Below, piece after piece: positions 8,935 through 17,629 of a DNA stretch of 64,000 nucleotides. The notes under the pieces were generated by a model that was not told the origin of the DNA, ran no database searches, and saw only the letters and a program-made list of their open reading frames with translations. The translations under genes were made by a program, and so were the position numbers. Location: positions 49,157 to 113,156 of the forward strand of contig JAKSJD010000007.1 of the NCBI GenBank assembly GCA_024398435.1. Reading direction: 5' to 3'. The stretch's first letter is position 1. The number at the start of each line of letters is the position of its first letter. The stretch is from Bacteroidaceae bacterium. GTDB lineage: Bacteria; Bacteroidota; Bacteroidia; Bacteroidales; Bacteroidaceae.

Positions 8935-9972
8935 TTATATCAATGGCATTCCATATTCAGCACATTCGCGACGCATCTGCTCAGGCCAGATGCTGGCTTG
9001 AATTTCACCTATGTGAGCCTTCTGGAGCAGAATCATACACAAGCGGCTCTGGCCTATACCTCCACCAACGGAAAGTGGCAATTCGCCAGCAAGCAACTTC
9101 TTATGGAAGAAAAGGTTGCGTCGCTCGTCCTTACCGGTGATGCGGAGCTGATAGTCGAGTGCGTCCTCATCGACACGGATACCCATACTGCTGAGTTCCA
9201 CTGCCCTACCAAGCACAGGATACCAAATCATGATATCACCGTTCAGACCCTTGAAGCCTTCACTGTTAGGTGTAGTCCAGTCATCATAGTCGGGAGCACG
9301 GAGGTCGTGAGGTTCTCCGTTTGAGAGTTTGCCACCTATGCCCATGATAAATACGGCTCCATAAGTGCGGCATATTTCGTCCTCACGCTCTTTTGGCGAG
9401 AGATTTGGATAGAGTCGGAGAAGTTCCTCTGCATGGATAAAGTGGATTTTATCGGGAAGGAACGGAGTGAGTTGGGTAAAATGCTCACAAACAAGATATT
9501 CGGTGCGAAGAATGGCACTGTAGATATTGTTGACCACATCTTTCAAGAAGTCGATATTGCGGTCACCCTTGTTGATAGTGCGTTCCCAGTCCCATTGGTC
9601 AACGTAGAGCGAATGGAGATTGTCGAGTTCCTCGTCGCCTCTGACGGCGTTCATATCCGTATAGAGTCCGAAACCAGGTTTAATGTCGTATTCGCCGAGC
9701 ATCATACGTTTCCATTTTGCCAACGAATGAACTACTTCAGCCACCTGGTCGTTCATATCCTTAATTGGGAACGATACAGGGCGTTCCACGCCACTCAAGT
9801 CGTCGTTCAATCCGAGTCCCTTCAGCACGAAGAGCGGAGCCGTAACGCGTCGCAGGCGAAGCGCTGTGGAGAGGTTCGACTGGAAGAAATCCTTGATTAG
9901 CTTGATACCCTGTTCGGTTTCGAGTGGGTTAATCTGTTGTTTATAGCCTTCCGGCTTAATCAGTTTGCTCAT
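8935..9972 (-). CDS. asnA: Aspartate-ammonia ligase (asparagine synthetase A)
   Basis: Makes asparagine from aspartate, ammonia and ATP in the cytoplasm. A class-II aminoacyl-tRNA-synthetase-like fold of 345 aa, matching the family. Recognisable blocks include SFPIKDMNDQVAEVVHSLAKWKR, VDQWDWE, DYDDWTTPNSEG and SVGGGIGQSRLCM. First gene of a two-gene unit with nnr. A consensus -7 box lies 24 nt upstream of the ATG. Confidence 0.97.
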   Translation of the reverse strand: MSKLIKPEGYKQQINPLETEQGIKLIKDFFQSNLSTALRLRRVTAPLFVLKGLGLNDDLSGVERPVSFPIKDMNDQVAEVVHSLAKWKRMMLGEYDIKPGFGLYTDMNAVRGDEELDNLHSLYVDQWDWERTINKGDRNIDFLKDVVNNIYSAILRTEYLVCEHFTQLTPFLPDKIHFIHAEELLRLYPNLSPKEREDEICRTYGAVFIMGIGGKLSNGEPHDLRAPDYDDWTTPNSEGFKGLNGDIMIWYPVLGRAVELSSMGIRVDEDALDYQLRITGKDERRNLFFHKKLLAGELPLSVGGGIGQSRLCMILLQKAHIGEIQASIWPEQMRRECAEYGMPLI

Positions 9973-9996
9973 TGTCTTTATTTTGTTTTGTGGCTA

Positions 9997-10004
9997 CAAA
10001 GGTA
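9997..10004 (-). promoter_or_regulatory. -7 promoter box for asnA
   Basis: Minus-strand TACCTTTG (CAAAGGTA on the plus strand), 24 nt upstream of the asnA start codon. Confidence 0.7.
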
Positions 10005-10581
10005 ACTAAAATTTGCGAAACAGAAAACTTTTTTGCAACTTTGTTGCAGTTAACAGTTTATAGTTTGTCGTTTAACGAGATTTTCTTTAGTTTTCCATCA
10101 TTCATCTTGTAATCATTCATTCATTTTCATTTGAATCTCGAATCCATGCGTCAAAACTAAAAGTAAGTCGATTCTTTGGCTTGTAAGGCAGTTTCAAATT
10201 TCAATTTCTATTGCTCGAAAACCTAAAATTCCCTGCTTCAAACTTAAATCAGCGTCGCCGTTTAATTAAATTACGTCGCCGTTTAATTAGGTTACGTACG
10301 CTGTTTAATTAAATTACGTCGCTGTTTTAATAATACACCTATAGAAAACATAAAATATTCCTATCGAATTGTGGAAATATTTATGGCTTTCGGAGGTCGT
10401 AGTCAGCATTCGACAAACTTCTTCTACAAATACACTTTCACCACAATTGCAACGATTATCATCTTCAACATTAAAGTAATAGCCATTGTAACTACAAAGC
10501 ATTTCGCGCGAAATGCAGACAAATCTTGTATAAGAATACAAGAAAAAGGAGAAAATGAGTTTGTATGTCGAAAATCTTTAC
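10005..10581. other. Intergenic region between asnA and the HerA-like gene
   Basis: About 580 nt of AT-rich DNA between divergent genes. It holds a short hairpin (TGCAAC/GTTGCA near 10035-10050) and the tandem array at 10251-10334. Small frames on both strands at 10314-10601 lack a start signal, and one overlaps the downstream promoter, so I do not call genes here. Confidence 0.6.
10251..10334. repeat. Tandem array, four units of 21-22 bp
   Basis: Units begin with CGTCGCCG (10253, 10274), CGTACGCTG (10295) and CGTCGCTG (10317), each followed by GTTTAATTA or a variant. Spacings are 21, 21 and 22 nt. Each unit contains the self-complementary core TTAATTAA or a near match. There are no spacers between units, so this is not a CRISPR array. 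Confidence 0.85.
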
Positions 10582-10589
10582 TATCTTTG
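10582..10589 (+). promoter_or_regulatory. -7 promoter box for the HerA-like ATPase gene
   Basis: TATCTTTG, 30 nt before the ATG at 10620. Confidence 0.75.
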
Positions 10590-10619
10590 CACAAATATTA
10601 ATTATCAAAACATAGATTC

Positions 10620-12206
10620 ATGTACACACAAGACAAGCAACTATACGTTGCACACGGACCTCAAGGACCTATTTCCATCTGCGGAAAGATGGCCAACCGT
10701 CACGGACTTATAGCTGGTGCCACGGGTACGGGCAAGACTGTCACTCTGCAAGTGTTGGCAGAAAGTTTCTCACAAGCTGGTGTGCCTTGCTTCATGGCCG
10801 ACATGAAAGGCGACCTCTCTGGTATCAGTCAAACTGGTACAATGAGTGGATTCATCGAGAAGAGATGCCAGGAATTCGGCATCGAGAATCCTCAGTTCGG
10901 CAGTTGTCCTGTATGTTTCTACGATGTATTCGGAGAAAAGGGACACCCTATGCGTACCACAATCTCCAACATGGGACCTGAACTCCTTGCACGTCTGCTC
11001 GACCTCAACGAAACACAGGCCGGTGTACTGAATATCGTGTTTAAGGTAGCTGACGAACGCGGGCTCCTTCTCATCGACATGAAGGACCTTCGCTCCATGC
11101 TCAACTACGTGGCCGACCACGCTTCAGAACTTACAAAGACTTACGGAAATGTAGCTGCTCCAAGCGTAGGTGCCATCCAGCGCGCACTTCTCGCTCTCGA
11201 AAATCAAGGTGCAGAACAGTTCTTTGCCGAACCTTCATTCGATATCATGGACCTGCTCCAATGCTCTGCTGATGGAAAGGGAATGATGAACGTGTTGGCT
11301 GCCGACAAACTGATGCTCAATCCAAAGCTCTATTCTTCGTTTCTCCTCTGGTTGCTCAGCGACTTATATGTTCAGCTTCCAGAAGTGGGCGACCTCGAAC
11401 TCCCTCGCCTCATATTCTTCTTCGACGAGGCACACACTCTCTTCGACGACACTCCAAAGGCATTGGTCGACAAGATCGAACAGGTAGTACGACTCATCCG
11501 AAGCAAGGGCGTAGGTGTTTACTTCGTAACTCAAAATCCAACAGACATACCAGATTCAGTGCTTGCACAATTGGGCAACAGAGTGCAGCATGCCCTTCGC
11601 GCCTTCACTCCAAAGGAACAGAAGAACGTACGCGCTGCTGCTGAAACATTCCGTGAGAACCCAAGTTTCAAGACCGAAGATGCTATCATGGAACTCGAGA
11701 CAGGCGAAGCTCTTGTTTCGTTCCTCGACGAAAAGGGCACACCTGCAATGGTAGAACGTGCCAAGATTCTCTTCCCTCTCAGCCAAATCGGTGCAGTGAC
11801 CGACCAGCAAAGAGACCTCACAATCAAGTCGTCGCGCATATTCGGCAAGTACGACAAGACTTTCGACCGTGAAAGTGCATTTGAAGTTCTCCTCGCAGAA
11901 AGTGAAGCCCAAATGCAAGCTCAGCAAAATGCCAAAGCTGCTGCCGAGCAAGCCAAGATAGATGCAAAGGCTCAGAAAGAGCAGGAAAAGGCAGAGAAGG
12001 GTTCGAAGAAGAAAGGAATCCTCGGAAGCGTACTCGGAGCCGTGATCACAAGCGTAACAGCTGCACTCGGTACTCAGATAGCCAACAAGGTGACTGGTAC
12101 GAAGAGCCGTTCGACACAATCTATCGGCAAGCAAGTGGCAAAATCAGCCGTAAGCACAGCCACTCGCCAACTCTCACGCAGCATCCTCGGAAGCCTCATC
12201 AAATAA
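10620..12206 (+). CDS. HerA/YjgR-type ATPase (DUF853)
   Basis: A cytoplasmic P-loop ATPase of the HerA-FtsK superfamily, 528 aa. Walker A GATGTGKT is at 33-40. Walker [10 protein letters not shown] is near residue 265, and [29 protein letters not shown] matches the C-terminal motor motifs of YjgR. The tail (about 430-528) is a Lys/Ala/Glu-rich coiled coil followed by a Gly/Ala/Ser/Thr-rich stretch. The biological role of YjgR is not settled; DNA translocation is inferred from the fold. It has its own promoter. pheS follows 57 nt later and may be partly co-transcribed. Confidence 0.88.
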   Translation: MYTQDKQLYVAHGPQGPISICGKMANRHGLIAGATGTGKTVTLQVLAESFSQAGVPCFMADMKGDLSGISQTGTMSGFIEKRCQEFGIENPQFGSCPVCFYDVFGEKGHPMRTTISNMGPELLARLLDLNETQAGVLNIVFKVADERGLLLIDMKDLRSMLNYVADHASELTKTYGNVAAPSVGAIQRALLALENQGAEQFFAEPSFDIMDLLQCSADGKGMMNVLAADKLMLNPKLYSSFLLWLLSDLYVQLPEVGDLELPRLIFFFDEAHTLFDDTPKALVDKIEQVVRLIRSKGVGVYFVTQNPTDIPDSVLAQLGNRVQHALRAFTPKEQKNVRAAAETFRENPSFKTEDAIMELETGEALVSFLDEKGTPAMVERAKILFPLSQIGAVTDQQRDLTIKSSRIFGKYDKTFDRESAFEVLLAESEAQMQAQQNAKAAAEQAKIDAKAQKEQEKAEKGSKKKGILGSVLGAVITSVTAALGTQIANKVTGTKSRSTQSIGKQVAKSAVSTATRQLSRSILGSLIK

Positions 12207-12263
12207 GAAAAGATTGACCATCACACTCAATAGAATATAAACATACAACAAACATAAATACAA

Positions 12264-13283
12264 ATGTTAGAGAAAATTCAAGCAATGCTTGCTGAAGTGG
12301 AAACCCTCGAGGCTCACAACGCTGACGAACTCGAAGCCCTCCGCATCAAATATCTCAGCAAGAAAGGAAGTATCACTGCCCTCATGGCCGACTTCCGCAA
12401 CGTACCCGCTGACCAAAAGAAGGAAGTAGGTATCAAGATTAACGAGTTGAAGACAAAGGCTACAGAAAAAATCAATGCCCTCAAGGCTGAATTCGAAACT
12501 GCCGACACTGACACCGACGACATCGATATCACTCGTACAGCATATCCAATCGAACTTGGCACACGTCATCCACTCACAATCGTCAAGAACGAAATCATCG
12601 ACATCTTCTCTCGTCTGGGCTTCTCATTGGCAGAAGGTCCCGAAGTAGAAGACGACTGGCACGTATTCGGTGCAATGAACTTTGCCGAAGACCACCCAGC
12701 ACGCGATATGCAGGACACATTCTTCATCGAAAGCCATCCTGACGTAATTCTTCGCACTCACACAAGTTCGGTTCAGAGCCGCGTGATGGAACGCACCCAA
12801 CCTCCTATCCGCATCATCTGCCCAGGACGCGTTTACCGCAACGAAGCTATCAGTGCACGCGCTCACTGCTTCTTCCACCAAGTAGAAGGTCTCTATGTAG
12901 ATGAAAACGTAAGCTTCACCGACCTTAAGCAAGTACTCCTTCTCTTCGCTCGCGAAATGTTTGGCGAAAACACTCAGATACGTCTCCGTCCTTCTTACTT
13001 CCCATTCACCGAACCATCAGCAGAGATGGATATCAGTTGCAACATCTGCGGCGGCGAAGGTTGTTCGTTCTGCAAACACACTGGATGGGTTGAAATCCTT
13101 GGATGTGGAATGGTAGACCCAGCAGTGCTCGAACTCAATGGTATCGACAGCAAGAAATACAAGGGCTATGCCTTTGGTATGGGTGTTGAACGCATCACCA
13201 ACCTGAAGTATCAGGTGAAGGACCTTCGTATGTTCAGCGAAAACGACACTCGTTTCCTCAAAGAATTCGAAGCTGCCAATTAA
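12264..13283 (+). CDS. pheS: Phenylalanine-tRNA ligase alpha subunit
   Basis: The catalytic subunit of the alpha2-beta2 enzyme that charges tRNA-Phe. At 339 aa it is the normal length. The N-terminal coiled coil (residues 1-90) binds tRNA. The class-II motifs are seen in HPLTIVKNEI, GPEVEDDWHVFGAMN, PARDMQDTFFIE, RVYRNEAISARAHCFFHQVEG and GFGMGVER-like AFGMGVERI. pheT is not adjacent, as is usual in Bacteroidetes. A strong terminator follows. Confidence 0.97.
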   Translation: MLEKIQAMLAEVETLEAHNADELEALRIKYLSKKGSITALMADFRNVPADQKKEVGIKINELKTKATEKINALKAEFETADTDTDDIDITRTAYPIELGTRHPLTIVKNEIIDIFSRLGFSLAEGPEVEDDWHVFGAMNFAEDHPARDMQDTFFIESHPDVILRTHTSSVQSRVMERTQPPIRIICPGRVYRNEAISARAHCFFHQVEGLYVDENVSFTDLKQVLLLFAREMFGENTQIRLRPSYFPFTEPSAEMDISCNICGGEGCSFCKHTGWVEILGCGMVDPAVLELNGIDSKKYKGYAFGMGVERITNLKYQVKDLRMFSENDTRFLKEFEAAN

Positions 13284-13310
13284 CAGAACATTTCCCCACT
13301 CTATCATATC

Positions 13311-13350
13311 ATCAGCATTGACACAACAACGTCAGTGCTGATTTTTTATT
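13311..13350 (+). terminator. Rho-independent terminator after pheS
   Basis: A 12-bp stem pairs ATCAGCATTGAC (13311-13322) with GTCAGTGCTGAT (13331-13342) with one G-U pair, followed by TTTTTATT. Confidence 0.9.
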
Positions 13351-13430
13351 CATTTTGGCTTCAAATGCCATATGATTTGTGGGTAAAACAAAGAAAACTA
13401 AAAAAAAGTTCAAAAAAAATTGGTAAAAGT

Positions 13431-13461
13431 TTTGGTAGTAACAAAAAATGTTGTACCTTTG
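13431..13461 (+). promoter_or_regulatory. Promoter of tRNA-Asp
   Basis: A -33 TTTG at 13431-13434 and a -7 TACCTTTG at 13454-13461 with a 19-nt spacer, as in Bacteroidetes sigma-A promoters. The 17-nt stretch TACCTTTGCACTCGCAA is repeated exactly at the tRNA-Cys promoter. Confidence 0.75.
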
Positions 13462-13491
13462 CACTCGCAATTCGGAAATGAGTCGCAAAAA

Positions 13492-13565
13492 GGTGTGTTA
13501 GTTCAGTAGGTTAGAATACCTGCCTGTCACGCAGGGGGTCACGAGTTCGAGTCTCGTACACACCG
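13492..13565 (+). tRNA. tRNA-Asp (anticodon GTC)
   Basis: A 74-nt cloverleaf: acceptor GGTGTGT/ACACACC, anticodon stem CCTGC/GCAGG with loop CTGTCAC (GTC), T arm ACGAG-TTCGAGT-CTCGT and discriminator G. The CCA end is not encoded. It is followed by its own terminator. Confidence 0.97.
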
Positions 13566-13575
13566 CAAAGAAGAT

Positions 13576-13608
13576 GAGGAAGCAGACGTTTCCTCTTTTC
13601 TTTTTTTA
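13576..13608 (+). terminator. Rho-independent terminator after tRNA-Asp
   Basis: GAGGAA (13576-13581) pairs with TTCCTC (13590-13595), followed by a T-rich run. Confidence 0.8.
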
Positions 13609-13639
13609 GTACCTAACCATTTTTTCAAAACACCCAAAC

Positions 13640-14071
13640 ATGAGCAATCTCGACTTTTTCAACATAGCCAAAGATAAGGATTCACAAATCCCTTATGCCG
13701 ATGGCGGAGTAAAGGCAGGATTCCCATCGCCTGCTCAAGACTATATGGACCAAACCATCGACTTCAACAAAGTACTTATCAGCCATAAGGCTACCACATT
13801 CTGTACACGCGTATCAGGCGATTCAATGATTGATGCCAACGTATTTGATGGAGATTATCTTATTGTCGACCGTTCGCTCGAACCCCACAACGGCGATATG
13901 GCTGTTTGTTTCATCGACGGAGAGTTCACACTCAAATTTATCGAACTTGCAAACAATCAGCTTTGGCTCCGCCCTGCCAACCCCAACTATCCCAAAATCA
14001 AAGTAAGCGAAGAAAGCGACTTCATCGTATGGGGAGTCGTTACATATATCATCCACAAAGCAAGAGATTAA
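13640..14071 (+). CDS. umuD: UmuD-like S24 peptidase, accessory subunit of DNA polymerase V
   Basis: A LexA/UmuD-type self-cleaving protein of 143 aa. A likely Ala26-Gly27 cleavage site lies in VKAGFPSP. The catalytic Ser62 is in VSGDSM and the general-base Lys99 in FTLKF. After RecA-stimulated cleavage the product would join UmuC in translesion synthesis. It is the first of three tightly packed genes (10 and 5 nt gaps) ending in umuC. No SOS operator is recognised in the 31 nt between the tRNA-Asp terminator and the start codon. Confidence 0.95.
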   Translation: MSNLDFFNIAKDKDSQIPYADGGVKAGFPSPAQDYMDQTIDFNKVLISHKATTFCTRVSGDSMIDANVFDGDYLIVDRSLEPHNGDMAVCFIDGEFTLKFIELANNQLWLRPANPNYPKIKVSEESDFIVWGVVTYIIHKARD

Positions 14072-14081
14072 AAGATTCTAT

Positions 14082-14699
14082 ATGAAGCAGCAAGTAAATC
14101 CAAGCGAAACAACAAGAGCAAATGCATTCAATCTTTGGATGTCATCTCCGATGCCAATGGTCACTTTGACAAAGACTTTGGACGTAACACGACTTATAAA
14201 ATACTGCAAGAAGTATGATTATAAGTTCAACATGTTACTTTGCTGGACCATAGGTCAGGCTGCCTCTAAAGTCAAGGAATTCTATATGCTCCCAGAAAAA
14301 GGCGGCATATACCGTTATGACGAACTATCAATAAACGTCATCGTACCAAACGTGAATGGAGGAATCAATTCATGCGACATCCAAATGTCAGATACATTGA
14401 ACGACTTCAATGAAGATTATCTTCGTCTCACAAATTTAGTATCGCTGAATTGCAAGAGCCAATTTCGGGAAGACACAATGGTCATTGGAACATCTGCAAT
14501 GATACAGACCGAACTCGACACAATAACCAATCAATATACGGATACCTTCCTGAATCCTATGCTTCTATGGGGCAAATACCGACGAAAATGTTTCCGATAT
14601 AAGTTGCCAGTATCATTCCAATTCCATCATGTACAGATGGACGGCATGCATGGTGCCATGTTTCTTGAGGAACTACAGAAAAGCATCGATAATATATAA
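14082..14699 (+). CDS. Chloramphenicol-acetyltransferase-like protein inside the umuDC unit
   Basis: A CAT-fold acyltransferase of 205 aa, close to the 210-220 aa of classical CAT. The catalytic HxxxD motif is present as H183-V-Q-M-D187 in FHHVQMDGMHG, and the C-terminal FLEELQK end is typical. Similarity elsewhere is weak and the substrate is unknown; the name does not imply chloramphenicol resistance. It lies 10 nt after umuD and 5 nt before umuC, so it should be expressed with the SOS polymerase. It could be a housekeeping acyltransferase that joined the operon or a partner of the damage response. Confidence 0.85.
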   Translation: MKQQVNPSETTRANAFNLWMSSPMPMVTLTKTLDVTRLIKYCKKYDYKFNMLLCWTIGQAASKVKEFYMLPEKGGIYRYDELSINVIVPNVNGGINSCDIQMSDTLNDFNEDYLRLTNLVSLNCKSQFREDTMVIGTSAMIQTELDTITNQYTDTFLNPMLLWGKYRRKCFRYKLPVSFQFHHVQMDGMHGAMFLEELQKSIDNI

Positions 14700-14704
14700 A
14701 TTAT

Positions 14705-15973
14705 ATGTTCGCCCTTTGCGATTGTGATTCGTTTTTTGCCTCTTGTGAACGTGTGTTCCGCCCCGATCTGTATGGCAAGCCAGTTGTTGTGTTGAGCAAC
14801 AACGACGGATGTATCGTGGCCTTAACGAAAGAAGCAAAGGCAGTAGGACTTAAACGCGGTATTCCCCTCTTTCAGGCGCGCGATATAATAGAAAAGAATA
14901 ATGTGTACGTTTTTTCGAGCAACTACGAACTCTATGGAGATATCTCGGCACGCGTGATGCAACTCTTGGCTGACGAACATGGAGACATTGATGTCTATTC
15001 CATTGATGAAGCTTATTTCAATATCGACGGAATAAAGCCAGAAGGACTGAGAAGCCGGCTCGAACAACTCAGAAAGAAAATATATAAGGGTATCGGTGTG
15101 CCCGTATCTATAGGTGTGGGTCAAACCCGAACACTCGCTAAAGTAGCTTCACACTTTGCTAAGAAAGTACCGGGATATCACGGGGTTTGCATTATCGACA
15201 CAGAAGAAAAGCGAGAGAAAGCCTTGCAACTCTTTCCCGTTGGCAATGTTTGGGGAATTGGTCGACGACTCAGTAAAATCACAGATTATTATGGTATCAC
15301 AACAGCTTACAGCTTTGCCGACAAACCCGAAGCATGGATTCGCAACCACTTCAAAATGCCAGGAGTTCGTACATGGAAAGAACTCAGAGGCATCCCTTGC
15401 AAGGAAATAGACGATTTGCCAGAAAAGCAAAGCATCTGCACAAGCCGTTCATTTGGCAAGATGGTAACAGATTTCGAACAACTGTCGGAAAGTATTGCCA
15501 ACTTCACTTCCAGTTGTGCCCGAAAACTACGAAAGCAAGGTTCTGTTGCTGGTAATATTACTGTGTTTGTCCTAACCAACCGCCACAGGGAAGATCTCGA
15601 GCAATATGCCAACAGCCGCACTATCCCTCTACCCGTCCCCACTGCATCCACACTCGAACTCATCCAATATGCCCTGATTGCACTCAATAGCATCTATGAA
15701 CCTGGATACCAATACAAGAAAAGTGGAGTAATTGTTTCGGATATCTCAAAAAGTGAAGGTGTGCAGCAAAACCTCTTCGACAATGTGGACCATACTAAAT
15801 ACCAACGTCTCACGAAAGCCATCGACAAGGTGAACAGCATGTATGGAACCGATGCTGTAAAAGTGGCTTTACAAGGAAACGGACATAGGGATTGGAACCT
15901 AAAGAGAGAACACAAGTCGCCTTGCTACACAACCAACATCAAGGACGTACTTATAGTCAAGGCTGATAAATGA
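14705..15973 (+). CDS. umuC: Y-family DNA polymerase V catalytic subunit
   Basis: Error-prone polymerase for copying damaged DNA, 422 aa, the normal length of UmuC. Metal ligands are in MFALCDCDSFFASCE (Asp6/Asp8) and YSIDEAYFNID (Asp101, Glu102). The palm and finger motifs VVVLSNNDGCIVA and PVSIGVGQTRTLAKVASHFAK, the helix-hairpin-helix WGIGRRLS and the little-finger domain (about 235-345) are present. It closes the umuD-CAT-umuC unit and is followed by a hairpin terminator. Confidence 0.96.
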   Translation: MFALCDCDSFFASCERVFRPDLYGKPVVVLSNNDGCIVALTKEAKAVGLKRGIPLFQARDIIEKNNVYVFSSNYELYGDISARVMQLLADEHGDIDVYSIDEAYFNIDGIKPEGLRSRLEQLRKKIYKGIGVPVSIGVGQTRTLAKVASHFAKKVPGYHGVCIIDTEEKREKALQLFPVGNVWGIGRRLSKITDYYGITTAYSFADKPEAWIRNHFKMPGVRTWKELRGIPCKEIDDLPEKQSICTSRSFGKMVTDFEQLSESIANFTSSCARKLRKQGSVAGNITVFVLTNRHREDLEQYANSRTIPLPVPTASTLELIQYALIALNSIYEPGYQYKKSGVIVSDISKSEGVQQNLFDNVDHTKYQRLTKAIDKVNSMYGTDAVKVALQGNGHRDWNLKREHKSPCYTTNIKDVLIVKADK

Positions 15974-15976
15974 AAA

Positions 15977-16012
15977 AAGGAACCCTACATATCCCATGCG
16001 TGGTTCCTTCTA
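15977..16012. terminator. Terminator between umuC and tRNA-Cys
   Basis: AAGGAACC (15977-15984) pairs with GGTTCCTT (16002-16009). A-rich and pyrimidine-rich flanks could serve umuC on the plus strand and tRNA-Cys on the minus strand. Confidence 0.7.
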
Positions 16013-16044
16013 CTATAAACAGCTTTATGAAACTTATATTGTTG

Positions 16045-16116
16045 AGGTCGGTACCCGATTCGAACGGGTGTTGACGGTTTTGCAGACCGTTGACTAAGCC
16101 TCTCATCCAACCGACC
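16045..16116 (-). tRNA. tRNA-Cys (anticodon GCA)
   Basis: Minus-strand cloverleaf: acceptor GGTCGGT/ACCGACC, anticodon stem ACGGT/ACCGT with loop CTGCAAA (GCA), T arm ACCCG-TTCGAAT-CGGGT. The discriminator is U, the identity base for tRNA-Cys. The CCA end is not encoded. Confidence 0.96.
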
Positions 16117-16135
16117 GTGCTTTGTTTTGCGAGTG

Positions 16136-16143
16136 CAAAGGTA
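16136..16143 (-). promoter_or_regulatory. -7 promoter box for tRNA-Cys
   Basis: Minus-strand TACCTTTG, 19 nt upstream of the mature tRNA 5' end. The adjoining bases are the same as at the tRNA-Asp promoter (TACCTTTGCACTCGCAA). Confidence 0.7.
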
Positions 16144-16249
16144 GGAAAAAAAGCGGAACGAACAATGCAGAAAGAAGATTTTTTTCAAAAAACCTATGTT
16201 TTTCCATAAAAAAACAGCCGTTTTAGTCATCACTGTCATAAATATAGAG

Positions 16250-16257
16250 TATCTTTG
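16250..16257 (+). promoter_or_regulatory. -7 promoter box for tilS
   Basis: TATCTTTG, 46 nt before the tilS ATG. Confidence 0.7.
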
Positions 16258-16303
16258 CAGTAGAGAAATCAACTTTAGAACTAAAAACGGATAGCATAAA
16301 ACA

Positions 16304-17614
16304 ATGAATCGTCCAACCGACATCCTCGAAATTATCAGTCAATTCATCCAAGACAAACATCTGATGAACCCAGACGACCACATCGTCGTGGCATTGAGTG
16401 GCGGTGCCGATTCTGTGTTTCTGCTTCATTCACTTATCAGCATTGGCTACCATTGCGAAGCGGCTCATTGCAATTTCCACCTTAGAGGCGAGGAAAGCAA
16501 CCGTGACGAAGAGTTTGTCAAATCCTTGTGCAAACGCCTGAACACAAAGCTCCATACCATCAGTTTCGATACCGAAACCTATGCCAAGCAAAAGGGCATC
16601 AGCATCGAAATGGCTGCAAGAGAACTTAGGTACAAATGGTTTGAGAAGATTAGGAAAGAAAGCAATAGCCAATACATTGCCGTGGCACATCATCGAGACG
16701 ACAACATCGAGACAGTTCTCCTTAATATGCTTCGTTCGACAGGATTGAAGGGCATGCGTGGAATTCAGCCAAAGAACGGCCACATCGTACGACCTTTGCT
16801 CTGTATCAGCCGTAAAGACATCCTCCACCACCTGAAATCAATGGGAGAAACGTATGTGAATGACAGCACGAACTTTGAGACAATATACAAGCGAAACAAA
16901 ATAAGGCTCGAACTGATGCCTTTGCTTCGCACAATCAATCCTGCTGCCGACCAAACACTATCTGCTACAATAGATAATCTCGACGAAGCTTTCAAGGTTT
17001 ATGACGACAACATGAAACGCCTCACGAGCTATTGCTCACACAAGGAAGGCAACACATTATATATTAATATAAAGAACGTATCAGATTGTTGTTCCCATAT
17101 TTCCGTTGCTCACGAACTTTTGTCGCCAATGGGTTTTAATCGTTGTCAGATTGACGAATTGCTTGCTGGCACAAAGGTTGGAAGCAAGTTCGAGACAAGC
17201 AGTCACACTCTGATTGTTGACCGCAACGAATGGATTGTGGCACCAAAGGATGAAGAACCATTTGAAGAAACTCTGCTTTGCGACTTCAAGGATATCCGTT
17301 GCGAAGAGAAGGAAGCCAAAGGAATTGAGTTCGACAGCAATCCAAAAGTGGCTTATATTGATATAGAAAAGATTAAGGGCAATCTAAAAGTAAGAACTGC
17401 AAGGGAAGGCGATTCGTTCCAACCTTATGGAATGAAAGGCAGAAAACTCCTAAGCGACTTCCTTACCGACAAGAAACTTTCGCGCAAGGACAAAGAAAGG
17501 CAATTGGTCGTTTGCGACGATAATGATATTGTTTGGGTGGTTGGTTTGCGTAGTAGCGATAAATACAAAGTTGACAAAAGCAGCAAACGCATCTTGATTC
17601 TATCTGTTGAATAG
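16304..17614 (+). CDS. tilS: tRNA(Ile)-lysidine synthetase
   Basis: Converts cytidine 34 of the CAU-anticodon tRNA-Ile to lysidine so that it reads AUA. An N-type ATP pyrophosphatase of 436 aa. The PP-loop SGGADS is at 32-37, followed by CNFHLRGEES and VAHHRDDNIETVLLNMLRSTGLKGM, the TilS signature. The C-terminal domain ends with RVRTAREGDSF-like KVRTAREGDSFQPYGMKGRKLLSDFLTDKKL. It is convergent with the radical SAM gene, with a 15-nt gap and no obvious terminator. Confidence 0.96.
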   Translation: MNRPTDILEIISQFIQDKHLMNPDDHIVVALSGGADSVFLLHSLISIGYHCEAAHCNFHLRGEESNRDEEFVKSLCKRLNTKLHTISFDTETYAKQKGISIEMAARELRYKWFEKIRKESNSQYIAVAHHRDDNIETVLLNMLRSTGLKGMRGIQPKNGHIVRPLLCISRKDILHHLKSMGETYVNDSTNFETIYKRNKIRLELMPLLRTINPAADQTLSATIDNLDEAFKVYDDNMKRLTSYCSHKEGNTLYINIKNVSDCCSHISVAHELLSPMGFNRCQIDELLAGTKVGSKFETSSHTLIVDRNEWIVAPKDEEPFEETLLCDFKDIRCEEKEAKGIEFDSNPKVAYIDIEKIKGNLKVRTAREGDSFQPYGMKGRKLLSDFLTDKKLSRKDKERQLVVCDDNDIVWVVGLRSSDKYKVDKSSKRILILSVE

Positions 17615-17629
17615 GATTACTTCTATTGC

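Noticed and set aside
10371-10601. 76-codon frame before the HerA-like gene
   Set aside because: It contains the promoter of the next gene and ends just before it; AT-rich with no family resemblance.
14082-14699. Calling the CAT-like gene a chloramphenicol resistance gene
   Set aside because: Only the fold and HxxxD motif are clear; overall similarity to resistance enzymes is low and the context is DNA repair.
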